From: Fimenecus sp045655645
GTDB lineage: Bacteria > Bacillota > Clostridia > Oscillospirales > Acutalibacteraceae
Direction: 5' to 3'
NCBI GenBank assembly: GCA_045655645.1
Contig: JAZOPS010000057.1
Coordinates: 1 to 19,286 of the forward strand
DNA length: 19,286 nt
The translations under genes and the position numbers were made by a program. This document shows positions 15,201 through 19,286 of the stretch, piece by piece. Position 1 is the stretch's first letter; every line of letters starts with the position of its first letter. Below the pieces are notes generated by a model. That model saw only the letters and a program-made list of their open reading frames with translations. It searched no databases and was not told the origin of the DNA.

Positions 15201-17474
15201 ATGTTCAGTATATCCCTGTTCGTTAAATGTAGCAGGAACTATATTAGATGTAAATGTACAATTTTCAATAGCGTGAGTGAATTCATAGTTATCACTAACT
15301 TTAAAAATTTTATAATGTCTTCCGCCATTATCGCTTTTAAATGTCGCAATAGTTTCTGTTGGATTAACAACTCCTGGCACAGCGGCACAATTTGTTATTG
15401 CATATGCACCGATTTTATTCAAATCTCTTGGGTAAGCAGCATTTACAAGTGCTTCACAGTTATAGAATGAATAATTACCCAAACTTGTAAGTTCATCAGG
15501 GAAAACCGCTGTTGTTATTAAAGCTCTATAATCATGCCATGGAACCTGTGTTTCATCTGTCCATTCATCCATGTCACCATATCCATATAAAGTAAGAACG
15601 CCTTCTTCAAAAGTCCAAGTCAAATTAGGACCGCAAGAGCCACTATCAAGAACGGGCTCAATACTTTCATATTGAATCAAACCGCAGTCGATACATTCTC
15701 TATAGCCTTCACCGTTAATATCTTTAGTTGGTGTACGGGTAATTACAAGTGACCCAAAAGTATGTACATTGGTAGCTAATATAGTTTCTTTTTCAAAATA
15801 TAAACCACAATTTTCACAAGCAAAGCATCTTTCACCATTTATACCACAAGTTGCTTCTTTAATTATTCTCCATTCAGTTGCACCATGACCATATTTATTG
15901 CAGAAAGAATTTTTTAGTACTGGATATTTATAAGAATTGCTGTTTGCAAAAGTCCAAATATCCGAAAAATCAAAATCTACAAAAGAAAATTGGTTTGCCA
16001 TTTGAATTTCATCAAGACAAGTTGCTGAGGATGAATTACCAGTTGTTAGCAAATAATATGTATCGATTGCTTTTTTATCAGAAACACTTCCTGTTAAAGC
16101 ATTCTTTCTCATGCTTATAGCATCACCTAAGTTCCAAGTTTTTCCATTATCCAAAGTGTATTGAACCAAACCAGCATTATATGAACTTTCAACTTTTGTG
16201 CTACCTAGAAGATACTGATATTGCATTCCGAAAATACCACCAGTATTAGAAGAAACGCCTTTAACATTACCTACATTAAATAAATCCGAACATGTGCTAG
16301 TCGCCAACATACCATAATTAGCGATACCACCAGAAAGCCCGCCAACAAGGGATTCATCATTATTGACAGAATAACCTTCAATTGAGCCAAAATTTGAGCA
16401 ACTTGAAAACATTGCTTTTGATTTTATTTTTGCATCACCAAACAATCCGCCAACATAAATATTTCCACTATTTGATTTGCAATATATGTCTACATTATTG
16501 TTATTATATTTAAACTGTTCAAGACGACCAGAGAATCCAAGAAAACCACCTACATATATCTTAGCATCTGAAGATATAGCATTTATTTTACCACTTGTAT
16601 TGCAATATTCTATTTGTCCGATAGCCCTACCTGCAATCGAACCAACATAAATCGTTAAAAATTTATCACTATTGCAATTAATGTGAACGTCTGACATATT
16701 AAGATTTAAGACCTTGCCATATGATGTATTAACATCAATTTTGCCAAACAATCCTATATCAATCTCATCATAAACATTGGACATAGCATTATTAACATTT
16801 ATTTTCATTCCTGAAATTGTGTGGCCATTACCATTGAAAACACCTGTAAAAGCATTTGATGAAAAATTCCCATCTTCCCAAGTAGCACCAATCGGTCTCC
16901 AGCCAAAACCGTTATAATTAAATTGACCATTTACTCCAGTTGCTTCACTTAAATCAATATCGTTCATCAATAAGTAATCTGCATTAAGATTATTATCAAT
17001 ATTACGAAGGTCTTCTACAGTGTAGATAGGTGTATAATTAATAGTTGTAGTGGATACATCACCACAACGTGAACAGTTTTTCGTGCTTGTACCTATTATT
17101 TTGCCTTCTGGAATGTCAGAAAACACTTCAGGAGAGTATGAATGACCCAAAGCGTTAATTGTCACCGTAACATTTCTGTTACATGTCGAACAATAGCCAC
17201 TTTTTGAGCCTGACCTAGTACAAGTCGCCTCAACATTTGTAACCCATTCAGAACAAGAGTGACTCGCTTTGTCAATTGTACCAGTTTCAACATTACCGCA
17301 TAGACTACACTCACGATGTCGTCTACCAGTTGTTGTACAAGTAGCTGACACATCTGTAACCCAGTCACCATAAGTATGACTGCACACATCTGTAGCATTA
17401 ACTGTCAAAGTTAATGCTGACATGCTACTGAAAGCAATTAAAATCGCCAAAAAAACTGAAATAATTTTTTTCAT
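6201..17474 (-). CDS. Giant secreted multidomain protein: His/Cys3 repeats, vWA, C-terminal dockerin
   Basis: The 3757-residue protein starts at an ATG five bases after GGAGGGG (17480-17486). The signal peptide is residues 1-27, ending V-N-A. Then, roughly: His/Cys3 repeats (31-150); GLUG-like beta-helix (151-525); two repeats; BspA-like LRR (612-700); beta-sandwich (779-942); InlB-type repeat (1050-1128); repeats (1135-1247); glutamine-amidotransferase/ThuA-like domain (1248-1470); ten repeats (1473-1875); Ig-like plus FN3-like domains (1880-2249); fourteen repeats (2250-2808); InlB-like repeat (2810-2865); vWA domain with full MIDAS (D2921-x-S-x-S, T3039, D3069); two more repeats from 3417; an X-like module (about 3615-3678); and a dockerin with two intact calcium loops (from D3681 and D3716). 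No LPxTG signal is seen. The dockerin suggests docking to a cohesin scaffold; the vWA and beta domains suggest adhesion. No glycoside hydrolase was recognised. Domain names are by eye, and the GLUG, beta-sandwich and amidotransferase-like calls are the weakest. Confidence 0.93.
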   Translation of the reverse strand: MKKIISVFLAILIAFSSMSALTLTVNATDVCSHTYGDWVTDVSATCTTTGRRHRECSLCGNVETGTIDKASHSCSEWVTNVEATCTRSGSKSGYCSTCNRNVTVTINALGHSYSPEVFSDIPEGKIIGTSTKNCSRCGDVSTTTINYTPIYTVEDLRNIDNNLNADYLLMNDIDLSEATGVNGQFNYNGFGWRPIGATWEDGNFSSNAFTGVFNGNGHTISGMKINVNNAMSNVYDEIDIGLFGKIDVNTSYGKVLNLNMSDVHINCNSDKFLTIYVGSIAGRAIGQIEYCNTSGKINAISSDAKIYVGGFLGFSGRLEQFKYNNNNVDIYCKSNSGNIYVGGLFGDAKIKSKAMFSSCSNFGSIEGYSVNNDESLVGGLSGGIANYGMLATSTCSDLFNVGNVKGVSSNTGGIFGMQYQYLLGSTKVESSYNAGLVQYTLDNGKTWNLGDAISMRKNALTGSVSDKKAIDTYYLLTTGNSSSATCLDEIQMANQFSFVDFDFSDIWTFANSNSYKYPVLKNSFCNKYGHGATEWRIIKEATCGINGERCFACENCGLYFEKETILATNVHTFGSLVITRTPTKDINGEGYRECIDCGLIQYESIEPVLDSGSCGPNLTWTFEEGVLTLYGYGDMDEWTDETQVPWHDYRALITTAVFPDELTSLGNYSFYNCEALVNAAYPRDLNKIGAYAITNCAAVPGVVNPTETIATFKSDNGGRHYKIFKVSDNYEFTHAIENCTFTSNIVPATFNEQGYTEHVCAKCKYTYKDNIIPPLAGNNVLTTNQDEETLILFNSGLTSKSGVCNGSVSSCKNPAWDTLTNNNYDIFGRMGYAACSSRIRLGLGFYIESKVTENAIVSINAYDVDEESGEYDEVILVDETMGTETVVGTLSGMNDQWNNTKITIPAEKFTKGHIYHFEVQIKDTRGSCTWWVYVRNVALQISCLGKETEATFTESTLDATIDENGIVSTNLSLATTDERNFKVEFDAVCANYQYGSHFVDITTSTTIKKFSSNFMLDTGAPKGVYAITAYIKDLNGNVIKTLTTNVGYTYYAVAYDSNGGTNVIPTDNVPYSIGSTVTVLFNAVPTRLGYIFRGWSTENNATEATYTSDGRKSFVMKDSDVTLYAVWQKIECNEHVFVSEITKAATCTSEGELTQICELCGHQIKVPITPEHNYAETARVDATCTVDGYVEYTCALCGDVYTETLTQSHQYKAEITQAPKNGVNGIITYTCLNCGHSFTEELLGDGSHVLLVQDIVPWSIDNNPKLLNRLVDEGYIDGWTLTTTKDFLNVNLEEYEVILVANDQTTATYNQLASFNDKLCEYAQAGGTIVYGACDHGWRNGNISYTLPGGVKKANYYSNSNYIFDYNSHIVKGDLTDNNALTNSELYGTFCSHTYFDSNTLPVGSNVILTDANGNPTLVEYSYGDGKIIASGLTWEFYYSRVYGDLQDNFSKSVYDDLIISALSNNWCIGCKHATQTEVLEATCLNDGYIREICSECNEIISETTLYATGHDASGEYHIIKKATCTTDGLKELYCAKCNVLIAGDIVIKASGHEYGDWIEETTATCVQEGVRSRYCSHSAETKEYEACAEFERKTVLLAPHEYSVIIPTMEATCIEDGLGYRTCSTCGNIKNEVISATGHNYSTTWIEDIPATCTEVGYESRVCANCNDKIDEREIQPLGHTTNNWTYSSELTCTTDEMRYGNCDRCGTYIEETTLSLGHQYANAWTIDKEATCTESGEKSRYCTVCGERGYITEISPNGHMFDEWIVQTEVTCTTDGSRYKTCSTCSFVKEQVILATGHNYSTAWSVDTQPTCTEIGSKSRHCSYCDDKIDITTVAANGHSFGDWTVVTEATADANGSEERTCSVCSLVETREIVYVDPEYVLSGTVSVSPTNLYVGSIATVGISGLTVGNGGTFECTYQWNLNGNPIEGETGTSYTVKEEDLGKKLTVTVTAVEPYQGSITSSTKTVYLNNIENLAAANTQEGVKLTWDAVEGATKYNIYRTNTNSALYWSFTTNLGTTENLEFLDTTVEDGKKYYYRIVASNDVATSLPKTNSLNPYIEHFYLSIPQITGHILDDGSGVEIRWGTRLVSGIVWVNDNITATVYGRSATGDWVELGEATDYFTYYGTEFDYFKIRRSVEEVITLDCGNQENVTYFSAFSNEVCIYAIQQPEVYAYSAPCGIELMWNPVSRATSYNVYRDGQLIATVTDPYYYDYNVEDYFEYEYEIEATDGIVSSWKSWVRRATVKYHNFSEPQIITEPTCTTEGFGKITCYDCGYEEFSYLSPTGHRTSGVWTIDKEATCTSNGSKSKHCLVCDTKLNKTTITATGHIYGPLEYEKVPTCEEGGILKQTCETCQHTKTSNLPKLGHNYSPDWTIDIMPTCTEAGSMSHKCSRCDSVSDVTVIEPLGHDYSTEYTFDIKPTCTEPGEKSYHCNNCDDRIDIQVVEALGHNFDNKWTIDIEPTCNENGEKSHRCLNCRERTDITAIAATGHSYSDWNIAKEATCFEEGLKYKECENCHETVYEDLPAGNHVYGGWKVTATANCTEEGSKVRTCSLCDHEDIQLIDALGHYYSTNWSVDTEATCEEDGSMSHHCIRCNDKKDITVLPATGHCFSGWLVADEATCEEDGTLYRECEVCATRETQGTSATGHIYSTIWTVDVVPTCTETGIKSHHCLNCDARKDVTQIMATGHFYGAWITDVESTCTATGQRHKTCDSCKNSIYETVDAYGHNYSTRWTIDIEPTCLEEGSKSHHCLRCDDKTDITIILVSGHIFGKWYIAKEATMDESGIKAHDCYNCDLIESQEIPKLQKYTATFIADGEIVAVVDFPEDATEIDEPEVPKKNRYVGKWEEYVPENKNIVIYAEYTKIDSDGLNEISTDHTVDYYSSSGMVDINLFASSPSKNIIINSSKSVPLDIVLVLDQSGSMAEPYGNTKRDALVDAVNKFNASVYENAVANGVDHRIAIVGFGMGNDDYGRVGSSDYIPRYCNTNLLTAGGNPISYNDITESNYRNAFVTVNAGGTINPLLTTAVNNIDAKGATMANLGLEMAASIFANNPTTDRQRIVVFLTDGVPTSKSSFEYGVANAALENAYQLKDTYNATVYSVGLFDSETTNNKNVNNFMNYVSSNYSEKNLLNSKRDVTTPAPADYYMSISDTSKLSGIFTTIAEESVIQTGVFDNATIVYTVSKYFTLTSVQEEILREDAIETLGVTDDDIVITRNVDGTTKIVINNVHPTLVNSEFVIDFTFSVTANGGTRRSGTYAVNTLDSGILLPNSEEYENVFDAKTVDVIGSSGIATFTINGIPYHIERLTSSETVIAPAVSFDEDYHFSGWNVPNNYKLNNASETFDATLTRNEYSITWNIDGELIVEYYAVGDVITPPIVTFDSTGDLFACWDTDVPHTMPAENLTIIALYNVHYHNYEVTKNFNSCEEGGILHYECQCGSEYDEAIEPSNHEWHAISGPASETNNSTVGFRCEHCGAVHDNSLEFIRIQKDNGNNKGKAVYELYFKNNSSGANEQPGETVSISVPLDQCFSDVPEGMKIEVYRVNDDGTRTKLKATSDGDYLVFETDHFSTYEFVYGDEVIPDVQECHDYVDGICSICGEESVVFDATDMHIEYLTYGKNTVSDIKDNLKHKDTYVKIFSIDGTLLEDTDLVGTGATVGIYDSQTDSLIESYTIVLYGDVNGDGLINDTDKEIITSVANCTGTIDNKWCLMAADVNQDGAVDAFDVIETELQTLDMHNIEQKSKNDFLIKEPDEE
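9043..10727 (-). repeat. Block of about 14 tandem His/Cys3 protein repeats (residues 2250-2810)
   Basis: Each unit runs H-x-(Y/F)-x(1-3)-W-x(7)-(T/S)-C-x(3)-G-x(5)-C-x2-C and ends near A-T-G or A-L-G before the next H. Two lengths occur: 41 residues (H-x-Y-S-T-x-W type, with C-D-D-x-x-D-I-T) and 39 residues (H-x-(Y/F)-(S/G)-x-W type). In the last six units they alternate strictly, giving a higher-order unit of 80 residues (240 bp). The last unit has lost the first Cys. Similar DNA words recur in each unit, so assembly errors and recombination are possible here. Confidence 0.85.
11835..13058 (-). repeat. Block of ten His/Cys3 protein repeats (residues 1473-1880)
   Basis: Ten units of the same pattern lie between the amidotransferase-like domain and the Ig/FN3-like domains. 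The third unit (near residue 1555) has an expanded Cys-containing tail and lacks the normal C-x2-C. The last unit before the Ig-like domain has lost its first Cys. These units are more diverged from one another than those in the 9043-10727 block. Confidence 0.8.
13734..14072 (-). repeat. Three His/Cys3 protein repeats (residues 1135-1247)
   Basis: Three units link the InlB-type repeat to the amidotransferase-like domain. The first two keep H, C and C-x2-C. The third keeps only the H and C-x2-C. They appear to serve as linkers between larger modules. Confidence 0.75.
17025..17384 (-). repeat. N-terminal His/Cys3 repeats (residues 31-150)
   Basis: Three units follow the signal peptide directly. 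The first two have H, T-C and C-x2-C. The third has lost the first Cys but keeps C-S-R-C-G. The beta-helix module starts right after them. Confidence 0.75.
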
Positions 17475-17522
17475 TTATACCCCTCCAAAATTAGAGCAAT
17501 TGATTTACAATAATCCAATCAT

Positions 17523-17552
17523 ATTTTACTATAAACGCACAGTTGTTTTCAA
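17523..17552 (-). promoter_or_regulatory. Candidate promoter of the giant surface-protein gene
   Basis: On the minus strand TTGAAA (17547-17552) and TAAAAT (17523-17528) are 18 bases apart. Transcription would start near 17516 and give a leader of about 42 bases carrying GGAGGGG (17480-17486). It is the best match in this divergent region on the minus strand. Confidence 0.45.
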
Positions 17553-17559
17553 TATAACA

Positions 17560-17592
17560 AGTATACAAAAAAACTCGTAAAATTTGTATACT
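17560..17592. promoter_or_regulatory. Inverted repeat between divergent promoters; candidate operator
   Basis: AGTATACAAA (17560-17569) and its exact complement TTTGTATACT (17583-17592) are separated by 13 bases. Their centres are 23 bases apart, about two helical turns, as expected for a dimeric regulator. Each half contains the palindrome GTATAC. The site ends eight bases from the -35 of the giant gene and 35 bases from the -35 of the lipoprotein gene, so one regulator could act on both. The protein that binds is not in this window. Confidence 0.45.
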
Positions 17593-17627
17593 ATAATATG
17601 TTAATTTTATGAGCTAACTTTAATTGA

Positions 17628-17657
17628 TTGACAAATACTCATAATATATGCTATGAT
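17628..17657 (+). promoter_or_regulatory. Promoter of the small lipoprotein gene
   Basis: TTGACA (17628-17633) matches the -35 consensus exactly, and TATGAT (17652-17657) follows after 18 bases. The expected start near 17664 leaves a 30-base leader with TTGGAGG before the ATG. The TTG of this -35 box could be misread as a start codon giving a longer protein, but it lies in the promoter. Confidence 0.65.
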
Positions 17658-17693
17658 TCTGGATATAATTTGCATTTTCTTGGAGGATTATAT

Positions 17694-18146
17694 ATGAAAA
17701 AATACAATATTTTAGTAATATTGCTTGCCATTTTACTTCTTTGCTCATGTGGCAAAAATACAGATACCGAAACAACCACAAACAATTCTGAGCAAATAGA
17801 AAATTCGGGTGAGTATGCAGAAAGCAAATACTTGGGAAAATGGTATAATGCTGACACCACGGAAGAATCTCTAATTATCGAGTTAAAAGCTGATGGTACT
17901 GGGTTATATCTTGGCACACACGATTGTGTATGGCAAGAAAATGAACATGATATTACTATCACTACGATAGTTGATGGTGAAGAAAAAAATATGACTGGAT
18001 ACTTTGTGATTTCCGGAGAAAGTTTTGTTGCACGAGCAACTGAAGAAAATCAACATTATCTTGATGAAGGCAAGGGTGAACTTCAGTTAGAAATAATGCT
18101 CACCAAAAACACCTGTGTGGATTGCGTTAAGCATAATCACGACTGA
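17694..18146 (+). CDS. Small lipoprotein, lipocalin-like fold predicted, with Cys/His C-terminus
   Basis: The 150-residue protein starts at ATG 17694, seven bases after GGAGG (17682-17686). A charged N-terminus and hydrophobic stretch end in the lipobox L-C-S-C19, so it is probably lipid-anchored on the outer face of the membrane. A Thr/Asn/Glu-rich linker (about 20-45) follows. Residues 47-140 begin Y-L-G-K-W-Y and have alternating beta-strand patterns with G-K-W and D-G-T-G, as in the small lipocalin-like lipoproteins of Clostridia (DUF5640-type). The last residues, C-V-D-C-V-K-H-N-H-D, hold C-x2-C and H-x-H and could bind a metal. It is divergent from the giant gene across a shared 219-base region, so joint regulation is plausible. 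Its exact role is unknown. Confidence 0.85.
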   Translation: MKKYNILVILLAILLLCSCGKNTDTETTTNNSEQIENSGEYAESKYLGKWYNADTTEESLIIELKADGTGLYLGTHDCVWQENEHDITITTIVDGEEKNMTGYFVISGESFVARATEENQHYLDEGKGELQLEIMLTKNTCVDCVKHNHD

Positions 18147-18163
18147 TGTATATAATAATAACA

Positions 18164-18420
18164 ATTATCAGTATCTTAATGATAAGTTAAATAATTTTTA
18201 TATCTAATCAACTTAATAAGCAGTAAAAAGCGTTGCAAAAGGGAGTGGATAGTTCCCAAATGCAACGCTTGTGCTTTTTATATAGCTTAAATTCTTGGTT
18301 TTTAACGGTAAAACAACGATACCACTATTGATCTAAATTGTATCAATAGTGGTACCTGATTTGGCATTGACTACGCTATTTGATACAATTCGTCGTTTTT
18401 GAGATAGCGTTGCATTTTTT
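18164..18420 (+). repeat. Dispersed hairpin-rich element, copy 3
   Basis: It begins 17 bases after the lipoprotein stop. It has a 5' hairpin (18165-18170 with 18180-18185), hairpin A (18228-18237 with 18261-18270), an extended hairpin B of 15 positions with one mismatch (18318-18332 with 18342-18356) and hairpin C (18373-18379 with 18404-18410). The right end repeats the left arm of hairpin A (18406-18414) and runs into six Ts (18415-18420), so it can act as a terminator for the lipoprotein gene. An insertion of about ten bases (near 18292-18310) separates it from the other copies between A and B. Confidence 0.88.
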
Positions 18421-18461
18421 CGTGTAGTTCTACTAATCCACTTTGTAAATGTTAACTTCAT
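18333..18461 (-). CDS. Possible small ORF (42 codons) overlapping repeat copy 3
   Basis: On the minus strand an ATG (18459-18461) lies five bases after GAGGGG (18467-18472). The frame runs 42 codons into repeat copy 3 and stops at TAG 18333-18335. The peptide begins M-K-L-T-F-T-K-W-I-S-R and resembles no family known to me. Its last half is encoded by the palindromic repeat, and the same frame is interrupted in copy 1. It may be the 5' end of a gene cut by arrival of the element, or chance. Confidence 0.25.
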   Translation of the reverse strand: MKLTFTKWISRTTRKNATLSQKRRIVSNSVVNAKSGTTIDTI

Positions 18462-18541
18462 ATGTACCCCTCAGACCATTATCCTATTATTGCTGATGTG
18501 ATAATTTAAAAACGGAACTCTCACTACAATTGGGCACCTCT

Positions 18542-18589
18542 AAAAAACCAAAGCCACTGAAATACCTGAAAAGGTTGCTCAGTGGCTTT
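18542..18589 (-). terminator. Intrinsic terminator of the right-edge minus-strand gene
   Basis: A perfect 11-base-pair stem pairs 18550-18560 with 18579-18589 (AAAGCCACTGA and its complement). On the minus strand it is followed by a run of six Ts (A-run 18542-18547). It lies 22 bases past the stop codon of the minus-strand gene. It could work weakly in both directions. Confidence 0.85.
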
Positions 18590-18610
18590 ATAAACTCAAA
18601 TAACTCTACT

Positions 18611-19286
18611 TTAATTAAATTGAACTGTTATGTTGTCATCATCAAGACCACTGTTGTAAAGAAGCGGCTCAACAAATTCTGATAATGTATATCCGTTAAG
18701 TGTTTTCTTAATATCAATATGTAAGAATGAAAGGAGCTTTTCGATTTTTCTGAAGCTTCCCATTGTTATTTTGTATTCCACAGTTTCAGGTGAATATGGA
18801 GCATTACCACGATAAAGGTTTGCTACAAGGTCAAGAATAAGATTCACGAACTTTTTATCTTTAACCGCATCTATTTCGTTTTTATTCAAATCGTGGTATT
18901 TCTTTGAAAATCTTGCGACCTTGCTGTAAGTAAGGCCGTTAAGCTTTCTGCCGAGGAACATTACAATTTTCGGATGCTTTAAAATTAAGTCTTTAGGTAA
19001 TGAAATACCTCCCTGTGTGTTTGCAAAAGCTTCCACATCGTGTTCCATATTGTAAGGGATTTCTTCAATAATGCCGAGAAATCCTTTTTTTGCATATTCG
19101 GTGAAGGTCATACCAAGGTCAGGAAGCTCAATATCTATTGTACGTATATCTGCAGTGCCTTTTTCGGTGTCAATTGTAATCTTTCTCATTTTCGGAGGGA
19201 ATCCGGAAAGAGATGAGGTCTGTACACTGTAAATCCTGTTGCCCTTTTCAGTTGTGATTTCTTTCATACACTGAATATGTGAATGT
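18611..19286 (-). CDS. Hypothetical protein, 5' end probably outside the window
   Basis: The frame ends at TAA 18611-18613 and stays open to the right edge. The first internal ATG is at 19265-19267 (218 residues), but no ribosome site precedes it and six more codons upstream are open, so the true start is probably beyond the window. The visible part is Lys-rich and soluble, with a beta-rich start (residues 1-50), a segment F-A-N-T-Q-G-G-I-S-L-P-K (about 82-93) and a helical second half. I do not recognise a family. Normal codon use and a strong terminator just downstream support a real gene. No link to its neighbours is visible. Confidence 0.75.
   Translation of the reverse strand, partial: HSHIQCMKEITTEKGNRIYSVQTSSLSGFPPKMRKITIDTEKGTADIRTIDIELPDLGMTFTEYAKKGFLGIIEEIPYNMEHDVEAFANTQGGISLPKDLILKHPKIVMFLGRKLNGLTYSKVARFSKKYHDLNKNEIDAVKDKKFVNLILDLVANLYRGNAPYSPETVEYKITMGSFRKIEKLLSFLHIDIKKTLNGYTLSEFVEPLLYNSGLDDDNITVQFN

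Noticed and set aside
17025..17384. Regular spacing of short DNA words every 117-123 bases across the giant gene, looking like a CRISPR or satellite array.
   Set aside because: The period follows codons of the 39-41-residue protein repeat, the units are diverged, there are no unique spacers, and no cas genes are present.
17628..17693. N-terminal extension of the lipoprotein from a TTG.
   Set aside because: That TTG is part of the -35 box, and starting there would bury the signal peptide. ATG 17694 has its own GGAGG.

Overview
The window looks like chromosomal DNA from an anaerobic gut-type Firmicute, most likely a Ruminococcus-like member of the Clostridia. The evidence is AT-rich codon use, strong GGAGG ribosome sites, a signal-peptide surface protein ending in a type I dockerin, BspA-type leucine-rich repeats, and a DUF5714/LMW-type ArsC pair. 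No database search was possible. Family names rest on motifs read by eye.

Left part (1-2963): a large AT-rich gene of 862 codons encodes a mostly helical protein whose last 50 residues carry an R-N-x3-H motif typical of HEPN ribonucleases. It may be a stand-alone defence or RNA-cleaving factor. A G7 tract lies just upstream of that motif. It is followed by the broken 3' end of a BspA-like leucine-rich-repeat gene.

Centre-left (3164-5856): an apparent operon encodes a MATE exporter, a Cys-rich DUF5714 protein and a thioredoxin-type arsenate reductase (ArsC). It is preceded by a leader with an extended -10 promoter, an 11-codon leader peptide ending R-L-R, and an enclosing stem followed by five Ts. 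This layout resembles drug-responsive transcription attenuation.

Centre-right (6201-17474, minus strand): one gene of 3757 codons encodes a secreted multidomain protein. It has a signal peptide, about 35 copies of a roughly 40-residue His/Cys3 repeat in blocks, a GLUG-like beta-helix, a BspA-like LRR segment, a beta-sandwich, InlB-type repeats, a glutamine-amidotransferase-like domain, Ig/FN3-like domains, a vWA domain with an intact MIDAS, and a C-terminal dockerin. Divergent from it is a small lipoprotein gene. A 10-bp inverted repeat lies between the two promoters.

The most unusual feature is a dispersed non-coding element of about 200-255 bp present three times in the same orientation (2965-3163, 5954-6198, 18164-18420), each time just past the 3' end of a plus-strand gene or gene remnant. 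The copies keep the arms of three or four hairpins while loops vary, and they contain alternative pairings that exclude each other. It may be a structured RNA, a terminator-like element, or a MITE-like repeat. The right edge holds a partial minus-strand gene of unknown function with a clear terminator.
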